Shown: positions 17,247 through 25,935 of the stretch, piece by piece
How positions within the stretch are numbered: the first letter of the stretch is position 1
How the letters are laid out: each line of letters begins with the position of its first letter
Notes under the pieces: model-generated
The model's input: the letters and a program-made list of their open reading frames with translations, nothing else
Database searches by the model: none
Told to the model about the DNA's origin: nothing
DNA from: Brevibacillus reuszeri
GTDB lineage: Bacteria; Bacillota; Bacilli; Brevibacillales; Brevibacillaceae
DNA length: 64,000 bases
Assembly: GCF_002897295.1 (NCBI RefSeq)
Contig: NZ_BEXF01000003.1
Location: 186,001 to 250,000 of the forward strand
Direction: 5' to 3'
Made by a program: the position numbers and the translations under genes

Positions 17247-17849
17247 CTATCCCAACTTACGCTGAGACTTATCTCCGAGTTTACGCTCATTTCCTGCAAG
17301 AAGATTTCGGATATTATTATAATGACGAACATAAGCGAAAAGAGCGATGACCAAGCTCGTCCAAAAAAACGCAATCGGTTTGTCGAAAAAGTAAATCGCG
17401 ATCGGCATTGCTGTTACCAAGACCAAAGATCCTAACGATACATATCGAGTAATCGCAATGACAAGGACAGCCAGTACAGCACCGATTAAAAAGGCCAGGG
17501 GCGAAAAGCCCAGCACCACGCCAAGAGTGGTAGCTATACCTTTTCCCCCACGAAAACCGAAATAAATGGGCCAGTTGTGGCCTGCAATCACAAACAGGCC
17601 TGCAACAGCATAGGCAGTAGGATCACCCGTCATCAAATGAGTGATCCCCATTGCCCCTAGCCCTTTTAACGCATCAAGTATGAGTACAGCGATGCCTGGT
17701 CCTTTTCCGAGTACACGTAGTGTGTTGGTGGCACCCGCATTTCCACTGCCATGTGAGCGAATGTCAATTCCTGCAACTTTTTTGGCGATGAGATAGCTAA
17801 AGCTGATGGACCCGATCAGATAGCTGATTACCCAAGACAATAACACCAT
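17247..17849 (-). CDS. plsY: acyl-phosphate:glycerol-3-phosphate acyltransferase
   Basis: Membrane enzyme that adds the first acyl chain to glycerol 3-phosphate from acyl phosphate. The 200-residue protein has five hydrophobic segments and the PlsY motifs IGSISFSYLIAK near residue 12, SHGSGNAGATNTLR near 33, and GHNWPIYFGFRGGKGIATTLG near 90. It follows der after 15 bases and precedes gpsA. In Bacillus subtilis plsY is elsewhere, so this pairing is a local difference. Confidence 0.95.
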   Translation of the reverse strand: MVLLSWVISYLIGSISFSYLIAKKVAGIDIRSHGSGNAGATNTLRVLGKGPGIAVLILDALKGLGAMGITHLMTGDPTAYAVAGLFVIAGHNWPIYFGFRGGKGIATTLGVVLGFSPLAFLIGAVLAVLVIAITRYVSLGSLVLVTAMPIAIYFFDKPIAFFWTSLVIALFAYVRHYNNIRNLLAGNERKLGDKSQRKLG

Positions 17850-17864
17850 GGCGGTTTTTCCTCC

Positions 17865-19178
17865 CTACGATTTCTTCCTCGTCCAGATTCGTACAGGCGT
17901 GCCCTCAAAGACGAACGCCTCGCGTATTTTGTTCTCTATGTATCGTTCATAGGAGAAGTGCATAAGCTCTGGATCGTTCACAAATAGAATAAACGTCGGA
18001 GGTTTAACTGTTGCCTGTGTAACATAGTTGATTTTCAAACGTTTTCCGCGATCCGATGGTGGTGGTGTCCGGATGGTTGCATCTGTAACCAGATCATTGA
18101 GAACAGAAGTCGGTACACGCATTGCATGTGCCTGAGATACTTCATTTACTTTTGGTAAAATGGTGTGTACACGCTGCTTGGATTTTGCCGATACGTACAT
18201 GATCGGAGCGTAATCGAGGTATTTAAACTCTTCCCGAATCAATTCAGTGAAGCGTTGCATGGTCTTGTCATCTTTCTCAACGGCATCCCATTTGTTTACG
18301 ACGATAATGACGCCACGACCAGCTTCATGTGCATAACCAGCAACCTTTTTATCCTGCTCAATAATGCCTTCTTCCCCGTTAAGTACAACGAGAACGACAT
18401 CCGAGTCCTCAATGGATCGCATCGCACGCATAACGCTGTATTTTTCTGTGTTCTCATACACTTTTCCACGCTTACGCATCCCAGCAGTATCAACCAGAAT
18501 ATAGCTTTGTCCATCACGTTCAAAAGGTGTATCAATCGCGTCACGAGTTGTACCTGCGACGTCACTGACGATAACCCGTTCTTCACCCAGGATTGCATTA
18601 GTCAAGGATGATTTGCCCACATTTGGACGGCCGATGATGGATATGCGAATAACGTCGTCTTTGTTTTCCTCGTCGTCTTCCGAAGGAAAATGCAGAACAA
18701 CCTCTTCTAGCATGTCCCCTAAACCAAGACCATGGCTTCCCGAGATCGGAAACGGCTCTCCCAATCCCAAGGAGTAAAAGTCGTAAATATCAGCACGCAT
18801 CTCAGGATTGTCTGCTTTGTTAACAGCGAGCACAATCGGTTTTCCTGTACGGTTGAGCATCCGCGCCAGCTCCATATCGGCGTCGGTAACTCCTGTACGA
18901 CTATCCGCAATCATGATGATGACCGTGGCTTCATCAATCGCAAGCTCAGCCTGGTAACGCATCTGCGTAAGGATTTCGTCGGACTCGCCAAACTCAATCC
19001 CGCCCGTATCAATCACATGAAAGGTATGGGTCAACCATTCCCCTTTTCCGTATAGGCGGTCACGGGTTACTCCCGGCATGTCTTCCACGATCGCGACACG
19101 TTCGCCGATTAATCTGTTAAAAATCGTGGACTTGCCCACGTTAGGTCTCCCCACAATGGCTACCACTGGTAATCCCAT
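17865..19178 (-). CDS. der: ribosome biogenesis GTPase Der (EngA)
   Basis: Essential double-GTPase that helps mature the 50S subunit. Two G domains in tandem: G1 motifs GRPNVGKST near residues 10 and 182, G3 DTGG and DTAG, G4 NKAD and NKWD, followed by the KH-like C-terminal domain ([19 protein letters not shown]...). 437 residues, normal. The ATG at 19178 ([10 protein letters not shown]) has only a weak GAGAG site. Position upstream of gpsA agrees with Bacillus subtilis yphC. Confidence 0.97.
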   Translation of the reverse strand: MGLPVVAIVGRPNVGKSTIFNRLIGERVAIVEDMPGVTRDRLYGKGEWLTHTFHVIDTGGIEFGESDEILTQMRYQAELAIDEATVIIMIADSRTGVTDADMELARMLNRTGKPIVLAVNKADNPEMRADIYDFYSLGLGEPFPISGSHGLGLGDMLEEVVLHFPSEDDEENKDDVIRISIIGRPNVGKSSLTNAILGEERVIVSDVAGTTRDAIDTPFERDGQSYILVDTAGMRKRGKVYENTEKYSVMRAMRSIEDSDVVLVVLNGEEGIIEQDKKVAGYAHEAGRGVIIVVNKWDAVEKDDKTMQRFTELIREEFKYLDYAPIMYVSAKSKQRVHTILPKVNEVSQAHAMRVPTSVLNDLVTDATIRTPPPSDRGKRLKINYVTQATVKPPTFILFVNDPELMHFSYERYIENKIREAFVFEGTPVRIWTRKKS

Positions 19179-19232
19179 AATCAACAACACTCTCTCTCAT
19201 TTTACGTTTTGACTTGCTAATCATACCATACA

Positions 19233-19415
19233 CTACTTATGACGAACAATGATAAGGGTATCCTCCCTGATCTCATGAACCATAGCGTCCAAGATTTTCT
19301 CCAGCGTAAATGCTGTTTGCTGCATGCGTTCCTTGCTTGTCTCTACGAAAATTGGAGCACCTCCAGCGATGCGTTCCTTGTCCGTCGTAATCACTGCCAA
19401 GATTTGACCCATCAT
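19233..19415 (-). CDS. small partner ('capping subunit') of the YIEGIA protein
   Basis: 60-residue protein beginning MMGQILAVITTDKERIAGGAPIF. I recall this short family as the capping complex subunit encoded next to YIEGIA-domain proteins in spore formers; its biochemical role is not known to me. The ATG at 19415 has an AGGAGG site eight bases upstream. It lies 12 bases downstream of the YIEGIA gene on the same strand. Confidence 0.75.
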   Translation of the reverse strand: MMGQILAVITTDKERIAGGAPIFVETSKERMQQTAFTLEKILDAMVHEIREDTLIIVRHK

Positions 19416-19427
19416 GATCGCCACCTC

Positions 19428-20324
19428 CTAGTGCAAGGCTTGTGTCTTTTCTGGCATCCGGAATACGCTCTCTAGTATCGGCACTGCTTCTATGACTGTT
19501 TTCGCTCGGTCATAATCCTTGACTTGCGGAAGCAAAAAGACACCGAGTCGCCCTGTATGCATATCCCGCTTAACTAGAGGTGTAAGAGATGGCTCCCCTG
19601 TATCTGTGAATACTCCAAGCTGTGCGGCCACGTCATGTAGGATCGCTTGCCGCTGACCAGGATGGGCAATTGTTACTTTGGCATTCGCGTCTTTCGGGCT
19701 TAGAATAAACGCCATCCCTTGCTCAGCAATTACTTTTTGAGCATCCTGCAGCCCCACGTTCATGATATAAATATCCCCGGCGTACAAATCTCTTCCCTCC
19801 ACGCGCAGCTGTGCTGGTTCCACATCGACGATAAGCGAAAGTGTCTTGCCAGACCGGAGCTTGCGGGATATGAGTAACGCTATAAGCCCAGCGATAGCAC
19901 CACCCCACCAGTGAAACAAAATCGTGGCTGTCGTCGTTACTAACGAGGTGAAGATTACCATGTAATTGCGTCCTTCAAAGACCATAGCTATTCCTTCGAT
20001 ATAGGGCCCACCACGCGGAACAAGCTCCTGCTTGTCGATCTCAGAGAGAGTCGTTCGTTCCATATTGCGAACATCGCGAAACTGCTGTGCAGCAATGGTC
20101 AAAAACGTTACTGCTGTGTAATTTTCCTTGAGTAAGGCCGGAACAGCCAGTGCTCCTAATCCAGAAGCAATCACTCCCAATGAAACGTGGATAATTTTTC
20201 CATGTGGATATGTAGGATATTGCCGATAATCTGTACGAAGCAGATGAATTCGGCACAAAATCCCGAAGAAAAAGCCTAGAGTAATCGGAAAGACAAATTC
20301 ATTTGCAAGAAGCTGTTTGAGCAC
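19428..20324 (-). CDS. YIEGIA-domain membrane protein
   Basis: About 298 residues with several hydrophobic segments in the N-terminal two thirds and a soluble C-terminal part. The name-giving YIEGIA string occurs in GGPYIEGIAMVFEGRNYMV. By position it corresponds to Bacillus subtilis yphB, which I recall as a sporulation gene (seaA); that link is synteny-based. Start is either GTG at 20324 (AGGTG seven bases upstream, preferred) or TTG at 20327. The gene overlaps nothing and starts six bases after yphA. Confidence 0.8.
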   Translation of the reverse strand: MLKQLLANEFVFPITLGFFFGILCRIHLLRTDYRQYPTYPHGKIIHVSLGVIASGLGALAVPALLKENYTAVTFLTIAAQQFRDVRNMERTTLSEIDKQELVPRGGPYIEGIAMVFEGRNYMVIFTSLVTTTATILFHWWGGAIAGLIALLISRKLRSGKTLSLIVDVEPAQLRVEGRDLYAGDIYIMNVGLQDAQKVIAEQGMAFILSPKDANAKVTIAHPGQRQAILHDVAAQLGVFTDTGEPSLTPLVKRDMHTGRLGVFLLPQVKDYDRAKTVIEAVPILESVFRMPEKTQALH

Positions 20325-20330
20325 CAAGCA

Positions 20331-20966
20331 TCACCTGCCAGCATCTGAATGGGAAGACTCCGGCTCTTTGTTTCGCGAAAAACGCCGGATCGTAGACCAA
20401 ATCATAAGGATGAGACTTAACACGAAAACGCCAGTCCATAACAGATCCTGTGCATAATCACTTCCTAACACACAGGCTCCCGATAGCTTCGAGAAGTAAA
20501 AAGCGTGCAGGACATCGGCAAATGTCAGGGCAAAAAGCAGCTGAAAAAGCTGTGCTGCACTCTGACGGCTCATCGCAAGGGTCGCTGCAACAGCAAGCAT
20601 CGGTACGATCATGCGCTCATCCCAAAACAACAAAATAGGATCGGTAAAAAATAGCCAACGCAGCCAAACCAGTAGTACCGCTGTAGCCATTGCGCCCAGT
20701 AGATGCAGCCTCCGTCTTTCTTTTCTCAGCCGAGTGTAAAGGACTATGCTTGCAAAAAGTGGAAGTATGGTTCCACTGAGACTTACCTGAACAGGAGCAA
20801 AATAGAGCTTCCAGCTAACAAAGGAACAGACCAGGAAGGCCGTAAGCACAGCCAGCAGTCGCCTACGCTGTATTCGCAATTCTCGCAGGAGCGAATCATA
20901 GCTCCCCATCCAGACTAGGCAAAGCAGAGACCATTGAAAGAGCATCGCAATGGTACCCTCGTTCAT
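20331..20966 (-). CDS. YphA-like integral membrane protein
   Basis: 211 residues with about seven hydrophobic segments and an arginine-rich tail (RRFSRNKEPESSHSDAGR). No catalytic motif. Position between fni and the YIEGIA gene matches Bacillus subtilis yphA, a membrane protein of unknown function and similar length. Two in-frame ATGs follow a GAGGAG site; the one at 20966 has proper spacing. Confidence 0.72.
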   Translation of the reverse strand: MNEGTIAMLFQWSLLCLVWMGSYDSLLRELRIQRRRLLAVLTAFLVCSFVSWKLYFAPVQVSLSGTILPLFASIVLYTRLRKERRRLHLLGAMATAVLLVWLRWLFFTDPILLFWDERMIVPMLAVAATLAMSRQSAAQLFQLLFALTFADVLHAFYFSKLSGACVLGSDYAQDLLWTGVFVLSLILMIWSTIRRFSRNKEPESSHSDAGR

Positions 20967-21022
20967 GTTCATCTCCTCAAAAAGTGGTTGTCTCCCCAAA
21001 GTATGCCTCAAGCGCTACTCTT

Positions 21023-22096
21023 TCATGAATGCGAGAACATGTCAAAATCTCTTTGTGCAAGCATTTCCAGATCGATGCCGCGCAGCCTAGCCTGAAAACC
21101 TGTTATACCCGAGACAAGAACAGGAGCTCGCCTACAGTCCTGAGGTTTTCTTAAACCTAGCGCAGTCATCCCTACTCTCAGCTGATGATGCCATTCATCC
21201 ACAGCAACCAGACACTCCTCAACAGTGCTTGTCTGTACCAAACGGAGCAGCTCTCCCGCAATACCGGCTGCCGAAGCCCCAAGCACTAGTGCTTTTAGCA
21301 CATCCAGCCCATGTCGAATTCCGCCGGTCGCCATGATCGACACTCCTGCCTGACTAAATACTTGCGCTTCAAGTAAGCTCTGAACGGTAGTAAATCCCCA
21401 ATCCTCGAACATGCTCAACGGGCGGGTACTGCGTCTGTTTTCGACTCTGGCGAAATTTGTCCCTCCCCTTCCTCCTACATCGATGATTGAGATCCCTACC
21501 TCCGTCAGTCTTTGAATCGTCTCTTTTGCCATCCCAAAGCCGACTTCCTTTACCATCACTGGCACATCCACACTCTCTTTGATCGCCTGGATATTGTCTA
21601 TGTATCCACGAAAATCCCTGTCACCTTCGGGCATGAGCAGTTCTTGCATGACATTTAAATGAATCTGCAAGCCGTCTGCATCGAGCATATTCACCGCTGC
21701 TTGGGCCTGCTCAACAGTGGCTTCAGCCCCTACATTAGCAAAAACGATTCCTGCCGGATGTTCCTTGCGAACGACCCGATAGCTTTCTGCTACGCTAGGG
21801 TCTCGCAGTGCTGCCATTTGTGAACCGACAGCGATCGCCAAATTTTTCTCTCGCGCTATAATCGCTAGCTTTTGATTGATTTGTGTTGTGGCCTCCGCCC
21901 CTCCTGTCATCGCATTAATAATAATGGGGGACCCCAATCGAAAAGTAGCCAAATCTGTATCAAGCGTGATTTCTTGATAACCAATATTGGGTAAACTAGT
22001 AGGAACAAAGCTCACCTCATCAAAACTGTTAAAGGGCCGATCTGATTTTTCCAGCGCGTGTCGTATATGATCCATTTTTCGTGTGGAACGATCCAT
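21023..22096 (-). CDS. fni: type 2 isopentenyl-diphosphate delta-isomerase
   Basis: FMN- and NADPH-dependent enzyme that interconverts isopentenyl and dimethylallyl diphosphate. The 357-residue protein starts MDRSTRKMDHIRHALE and carries INAMTGGAEATTQIN near residue 60, VKEVGFGMAKETIQRL near 185, GGRGGTNFARVE near 212 and ATGGIRHGLDVLKALVLGA near 262, all type 2 isomerase/FMN-binding signatures. The ATG follows AGGAGG. It supplies the precursors for the HepS/HepT reaction encoded in this window. Matches Bacillus subtilis ypgA. Confidence 0.96.
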   Translation of the reverse strand: MDRSTRKMDHIRHALEKSDRPFNSFDEVSFVPTSLPNIGYQEITLDTDLATFRLGSPIIINAMTGGAEATTQINQKLAIIAREKNLAIAVGSQMAALRDPSVAESYRVVRKEHPAGIVFANVGAEATVEQAQAAVNMLDADGLQIHLNVMQELLMPEGDRDFRGYIDNIQAIKESVDVPVMVKEVGFGMAKETIQRLTEVGISIIDVGGRGGTNFARVENRRSTRPLSMFEDWGFTTVQSLLEAQVFSQAGVSIMATGGIRHGLDVLKALVLGASAAGIAGELLRLVQTSTVEECLVAVDEWHHQLRVGMTALGLRKPQDCRRAPVLVSGITGFQARLRGIDLEMLAQRDFDMFSHS

Positions 22097-22115
22097 CACA
22101 ATGCCTCCTGTTTCA

Positions 22116-22149
22116 AAATAAAAAGGGATACGCAATAGAGCGTATCCCC
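22116..22149 (-). terminator. rho-independent terminator after ypfD
   Basis: GGGATACGC / GCGTATCCC stem with six-base loop, then TTTTTATTTT on the minus strand. Confidence 0.9.
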
Positions 22150-22172
22150 AGGATTTCATCATACTATCTAGC

Positions 22173-23345
22173 TTACTTGAACTTGTCTTTCAGATCAGCG
22201 AACAGTTCTCCCAGCGTTACACCCATCGGTTGGTTGTTTTCTTGTTGGAATTGTTGTTGTTCGCGTTTGCTAGCGCGTTCTGCCTGTTCTTCACGATCTT
22301 CTTCAACAGCGCGAATGCTCAAGCTGATGCGCTGTTCAGCAGGTACTACATCCAGGATTTTAACCTGAACTTCTTGACCTTCCTTCAGCACCTCACCTGG
22401 AGTGTTCACACGGCGATTCGCGATTTGGGAGATATGCACCAGACCTTCGATTCCAGGAGCAACTTCTACGAATGCACCAAAGGATACCAGACGCTTAACC
22501 GTTCCAGTCGCAATAGAGCCTGCTTTGAACTCTTCTGCTACCTTCGCCCACGGACCAGCCTGCGTTTCTTTGATGCTCAGTCCGATACGCTCATTTTCGC
22601 GGTCAACTTTCAGTACTTTTACCTGTACCTTGTCGCCTTCTTTTACAACATCAGAAGGTTTGTCTACGCGGTTCCAAGCCAGCTCGGAAACGTGAACCAA
22701 TCCGTCAACTCCGCCGATGTCAACGAAAACACCGAAGTCAGTCATGCGTTGAACTGTTCCTTCCAGAACTTGACCAGGTTGGATTTTGTCCAAAATGGAT
22801 TGTTTCTTCACTTTTACTTCATCATCCAGAACCGCTTTATGAGACAGGATTACTTTGTTCTTTTCTTTATCCATCTCTACGACTTTCAAAGTCAATGCTT
22901 TGCCTTTGTAGTCAGAGAAGTCTTCAACAAAGTGGCGCTCAACCATAGATGCCGGAATAAAGCCGCGAACACCTACGTCTACAACCAGACCGCCTTTAAC
23001 TACTTCTTTGACAGTCGCTTCGATGATTTCACCAGCTTGCATTTTTTGCTCCAAATCAGCCCAGGAAGATTCCATTGCAACAGCCTTTTTGGAAACAACG
23101 AGCTCTTCTTTCTCGTCATTGAGCTTGATTACTTTCACTTCAAACGTATCGCCTACAGCTACTTCATCGGAAACCTTCTCAACATGGAGGGGAGAAAGCT
23201 CACTAATTGGGATTAGTCCATCGTATTTGTAACCCACATCAACCAGCGCTTGTTTGTCTTCTACCTTTGTAACAGTCGCTTTTACTACATCCCCTACGGA
23301 AACAGTTGTTGCATCGGTTAAGCTTACGTTCGTTTCTTCCATCAT
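22173..23345 (-). CDS. ypfD: 30S ribosomal protein S1-like RNA-binding protein (YpfD)
   Basis: Four S1 RNA-binding domains in tandem, at about residues 15-85, 100-170, 185-255 and 270-340, each recognisable by a G-x-V-x(5)-G-[AV]-F-V-[DE] core (for example DFGVFVDIGGVDGLVHVSEL and SFGAFVEVAPGIEGLVHISQI). Firmicute homologues have four domains rather than the six of Escherichia coli S1. The C-terminal tail is Gln/Glu-rich. ATG at 23345 lies eight bases after AAGGAGG. 390 residues; closed by a strong terminator. Confidence 0.95.
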   Translation of the reverse strand: MMEETNVSLTDATTVSVGDVVKATVTKVEDKQALVDVGYKYDGLIPISELSPLHVEKVSDEVAVGDTFEVKVIKLNDEKEELVVSKKAVAMESSWADLEQKMQAGEIIEATVKEVVKGGLVVDVGVRGFIPASMVERHFVEDFSDYKGKALTLKVVEMDKEKNKVILSHKAVLDDEVKVKKQSILDKIQPGQVLEGTVQRMTDFGVFVDIGGVDGLVHVSELAWNRVDKPSDVVKEGDKVQVKVLKVDRENERIGLSIKETQAGPWAKVAEEFKAGSIATGTVKRLVSFGAFVEVAPGIEGLVHISQIANRRVNTPGEVLKEGQEVQVKILDVVPAEQRISLSIRAVEEDREEQAERASKREQQQFQQENNQPMGVTLGELFADLKDKFK

Positions 23346-23519
23346 CCTAAAGACCTCCTTAATACCATCCAGTCCCAGTCTATCTATGTAGAGGTGGATA
23401 TCAACCACGTTACATGAAGCGGGAGCATGTATATTTTTAACTGCTGCCCGAGGGCCGCAGTTAGCCTTGACAGAGCCAGTAAGTTCCAGCTTTCGTTAGT
23501 ATTCTTCCCTTTGACAATT

Positions 23520-24125
23520 CTATACAGGCAGTGATTGGCGATGCTTGGCATGAAGCTCCTTGATATGAGCCATGATCAGGTCGCTCGCTTCCTTAAGTGT
23601 ATCGGAGCCTCCTTTTGTCTCGCGTAGTGAAGACAAATCAATCGGCTTGCCGTACACGATTTTCACCGGACGAAACAGACGATACGGTCCGATGATCGCC
23701 ACCGGAACGACTGACGCCTGAGACTTCAGCGCAAACAGTGCTGCTCCCGATTTTGCTTCTCCCGGTTCACCCGTTTTGCTGCGAGCTCCTTCTGGAAAAA
23801 TTCCTAAAATTTTTCCTTCTTCAAGCAGCTTTAACGTCGCACGGATTGCGGCGCGGTCACCAGCTCCCCGCTTTACCGGAAATGCTCCGAATTTTACGAG
23901 TAAAAAATTCAGAACCGGAATGCGGAACAGTTCTTCTTTTGCCATGAAATTCACCTGACGCTCGATGCCTGAACCGAGCAGAGGTGGATCCCAGTTAGAA
24001 ATGTGGTTGGCGCAAAGAATCACTGGGCCTTCCTTAGGTATATGTTCTCGCCCGATCACTTGCCAACGATAGACAAGGGAAAATATAAATCGGAAAACAC
24101 CTCGAAATAAACGATAATAGCTCAC
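23520..24125 (-). CDS. plsC: 1-acyl-sn-glycerol-3-phosphate acyltransferase
   Basis: Adds the second acyl chain to make phosphatidic acid. The 201-residue protein has the catalytic NHISNWD (H-x4-D, about residues 40-46) and the substrate motif FPEGARSKTGE near residue 112, with a hydrophobic N-terminal segment for membrane association. A GTG start overlaps the cmk stop by four bases (GTGA), so the two are translationally coupled. With plsY and gpsA the window carries the whole route to phosphatidic acid from DHAP and acyl phosphate. Confidence 0.93.
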   Translation of the reverse strand: MSYYRLFRGVFRFIFSLVYRWQVIGREHIPKEGPVILCANHISNWDPPLLGSGIERQVNFMAKEELFRIPVLNFLLVKFGAFPVKRGAGDRAAIRATLKLLEEGKILGIFPEGARSKTGEPGEAKSGAALFALKSQASVVPVAIIGPYRLFRPVKIVYGKPIDLSSLRETKGGSDTLKEASDLIMAHIKELHAKHRQSLPV

Positions 24126-24793
24126 TGGGTAGACTCTCCCGTACGCTCGCAGATTTGTAAGATTCGATCTACTACCTGGTCAATGGACATCCCTGTTGTA
24201 TCCACCAAAACAGCGTCATCCGCCTGGCGTAGTGGAGCCACATCCCGATTCATGTCACGCAGATCGCGCTCTTCAATCTCTCTTTCCAGCTCATCCAAGT
24301 CAGTCTGGATTCCTTTTGCGAGCAATTCTTTCCATCTTCTTTCTGCGCGCTCTCTGCTGGAGGCGGTCAGAAAAATCTTCACTTCTGCATCAGGAAGCAC
24401 GTGGGTTCCGATATCTCGTCCATCCATAACCACATTCCCTTGTTTGGCAAGGTTCCTTTGTAGTACTAGCATTTGCTCACGAACAGAACCATAGCTAGCG
24501 ACAATCGATGCAAACTGGCTTACTTCTGTAGAACGAATGAGTCCAGTCACATCTTTGTCATTCCAGAAAACTGCTTGTTTTCCATGCTCGCGAACCAGGC
24601 GAATCACATTGTTTTGCAATAGTTCGGAAACGGAAGGTTCGTCTTCGATGGAAAATTGATAATGGTGAACCGCCCAAGCTAATGCCCGATACATAGAACC
24701 CGTATCAATGTATACGTATTCCAGCTGTCCGGCTACTTTTTGGGCAACAGTGCTCTTCCCTGCTCCCGCTGGTCCATCAATTGCAATGTTCAT
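24122..24793 (-). CDS. cmk: cytidylate kinase
   Basis: Phosphorylates CMP and dCMP. The 223-residue protein begins MNIAIDGPAGAGKSTVAQ with the P-loop GPAGAGKST at residues 7-15, and has DTGSMYRALAW, MDGRDIGTHVLP and RAERRWKEL lid residues, as in bacterial CMP kinases. Same location before ypfD as in Bacillus subtilis. Overlaps plsC by four bases. Confidence 0.97.
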   Translation of the reverse strand: MNIAIDGPAGAGKSTVAQKVAGQLEYVYIDTGSMYRALAWAVHHYQFSIEDEPSVSELLQNNVIRLVREHGKQAVFWNDKDVTGLIRSTEVSQFASIVASYGSVREQMLVLQRNLAKQGNVVMDGRDIGTHVLPDAEVKIFLTASSRERAERRWKELLAKGIQTDLDELEREIEERDLRDMNRDVAPLRQADDAVLVDTTGMSIDQVVDRILQICERTGESTQ

Positions 24794-24839
24794 TACTTCT
24801 CACCTGCTATGTACAGTAGTTCTGAAAGGGAATAAAACA

Positions 24840-24866
24840 AGAAAAGCTTCTACCGAAGCCCTTTCC
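24840..24866 (-). terminator. probable terminator between ypfB and cmk
   Basis: GCTTC-GGTA-GAAGC tight hairpin followed by TTTTCTTGTTTT on the minus strand. Confidence 0.7.
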
Positions 24867-24931
24867 CATTCATGTGATGCGTTTCTATGTTATCTATAAT
24901 AGTACCATAGTATGGAAGCATTCGCAAACCT

Positions 24932-25114
24932 TTAGGGTATCCGCAATACCCCTTCCAGCCGTTCTGTCTCGATCAAAAGTACACGAACTGGTGCATATTG
25001 AATCAAGAACTCCCCCGCCACCAGCACAATCGCGCAGGCGACGATTCCTATCAAAATCCCCTTTTCGATCCGCTCTGAAAATCGCCGAAAACGCTCATTG
25101 TACTGACTGGTCAT
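24932..25114 (-). CDS. YpfB-like small membrane protein
   Basis: 60-residue protein with one central membrane segment (ILIGIVACAIVLVAGEFLI, about residues 19-37) and a basic N-terminal part. Position next to the PilZ gene and cmk matches Bacillus subtilis ypfB, also a very small membrane protein. Start ATG at 25114 (GGAAG about ten bases upstream) rather than GTG at 25123. Function unknown. Confidence 0.7.
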   Translation of the reverse strand: MTSQYNERFRRFSERIEKGILIGIVACAIVLVAGEFLIQYAPVRVLLIETERLEGVLRIP

Positions 25115-25139
25115 AGAGGTCACTTCCTTCGGTCAGTCG

Positions 25140-25823
25140 TCAGTCCTCGATTCCTTTTTTGCGAAGCTCCAGCTGTCTTTCGTAACAAGCCCGTACTACT
25201 TTTACCCGATCAAGCTCGCTCATTTTAATAAACTTTCCTGAAATCCACTGATGTAAACCTTTTTCTTCTGCTGGCTTTATTCTGACAATTTCCATCTCCG
25301 CAAATGCATGTTGGATCTGTCCATTTTTGGTGGGCAACGAAATCCAGACCTTCAGCATGTCTTTTTCTTGCAAGCGAAAAGATTCCTCACACGTAAAAGA
25401 CAATCCGCCGCCGCTGACATCCATTGTCCGCGCCAAAAAGTGGTACTGACGAATCGGATCGTTCAGCTTTACTGCGATCTCCAGTGTGGTTTCAATTCGC
25501 AAATAGTTGCGGCGCTGAGTACGCGAGATAAATTCCTTTGCCGGGAGCTGCAGTAAAAGCACTGGTATGTGTTCGCTTTTTCTGCCAGCGATAGAAGAAT
25601 TGAATTCGTAACGAGAACCATCTTCACCGACATACCAGACAGAACATTCTGTCCCCGGTCCAAACAAACCAGTACGTCCCGTAACTTCACTGGTAGGTAA
25701 TTCAATGGAGGCTACATCATCCTGAATATCTGTAATTCTGCTTTTAAAGGAGTGTAGCTCAGTCTCTTCAGAGGAACTCATAAAATTGAGTCGTATGGTT
25801 TGTCCAATTCTGGGAAGCATCAT
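25140..25823 (-). CDS. PilZ-domain c-di-GMP receptor (YpfA/MotI type)
   Basis: The 227-residue protein has an N-terminal YcgR-like beta domain (about residues 1-95) and a C-terminal PilZ domain. The c-di-GMP-binding motifs are RRNYLRIET (R-x3-R, about residues 105-113) and DVSGGGLSF (D-x-S-x2-G, about 140-148). In Bacillus subtilis the syntenic ypfA product (MotI/DgrA) binds c-di-GMP and stops the flagellar motor by acting on MotA. The same role is likely but inferred. The window also encodes a candidate enzyme of c-di-GMP turnover at 58483-60756. Confidence 0.9.
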   Translation of the reverse strand: MMLPRIGQTIRLNFMSSSEETELHSFKSRITDIQDDVASIELPTSEVTGRTGLFGPGTECSVWYVGEDGSRYEFNSSIAGRKSEHIPVLLLQLPAKEFISRTQRRNYLRIETTLEIAVKLNDPIRQYHFLARTMDVSGGGLSFTCEESFRLQEKDMLKVWISLPTKNGQIQHAFAEMEIVRIKPAEEKGLHQWISGKFIKMSELDRVKVVRACYERQLELRKKGIED

Positions 25824-25892
25824 ATAGCCTTAGTTCCTCCTTCTCTTCCTCTCACGCTTCCATTATATACCCTTCCACGCGGAATCAGCAAA

Positions 25893-25925
25893 TAGGGAAA
25901 GCCCCTAAAATCGAGCTTCCCCTCG
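25893..25925 (-). terminator. possible terminator after ypeB
   Basis: GGGGAAGC / GCTTTCCC imperfect stem with a 12-base loop on the minus strand; the T-run is short. Confidence 0.45.
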
Positions 25926-25935
25926 TCCATTTCTC

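Noticed and set aside
22230..23216. Long plus-strand open frame (328 codons) opposite ypfD
   Set aside because: It is the antisense shadow of a well-supported S1-repeat gene; no ribosome site, and its composition follows the complementary codons.
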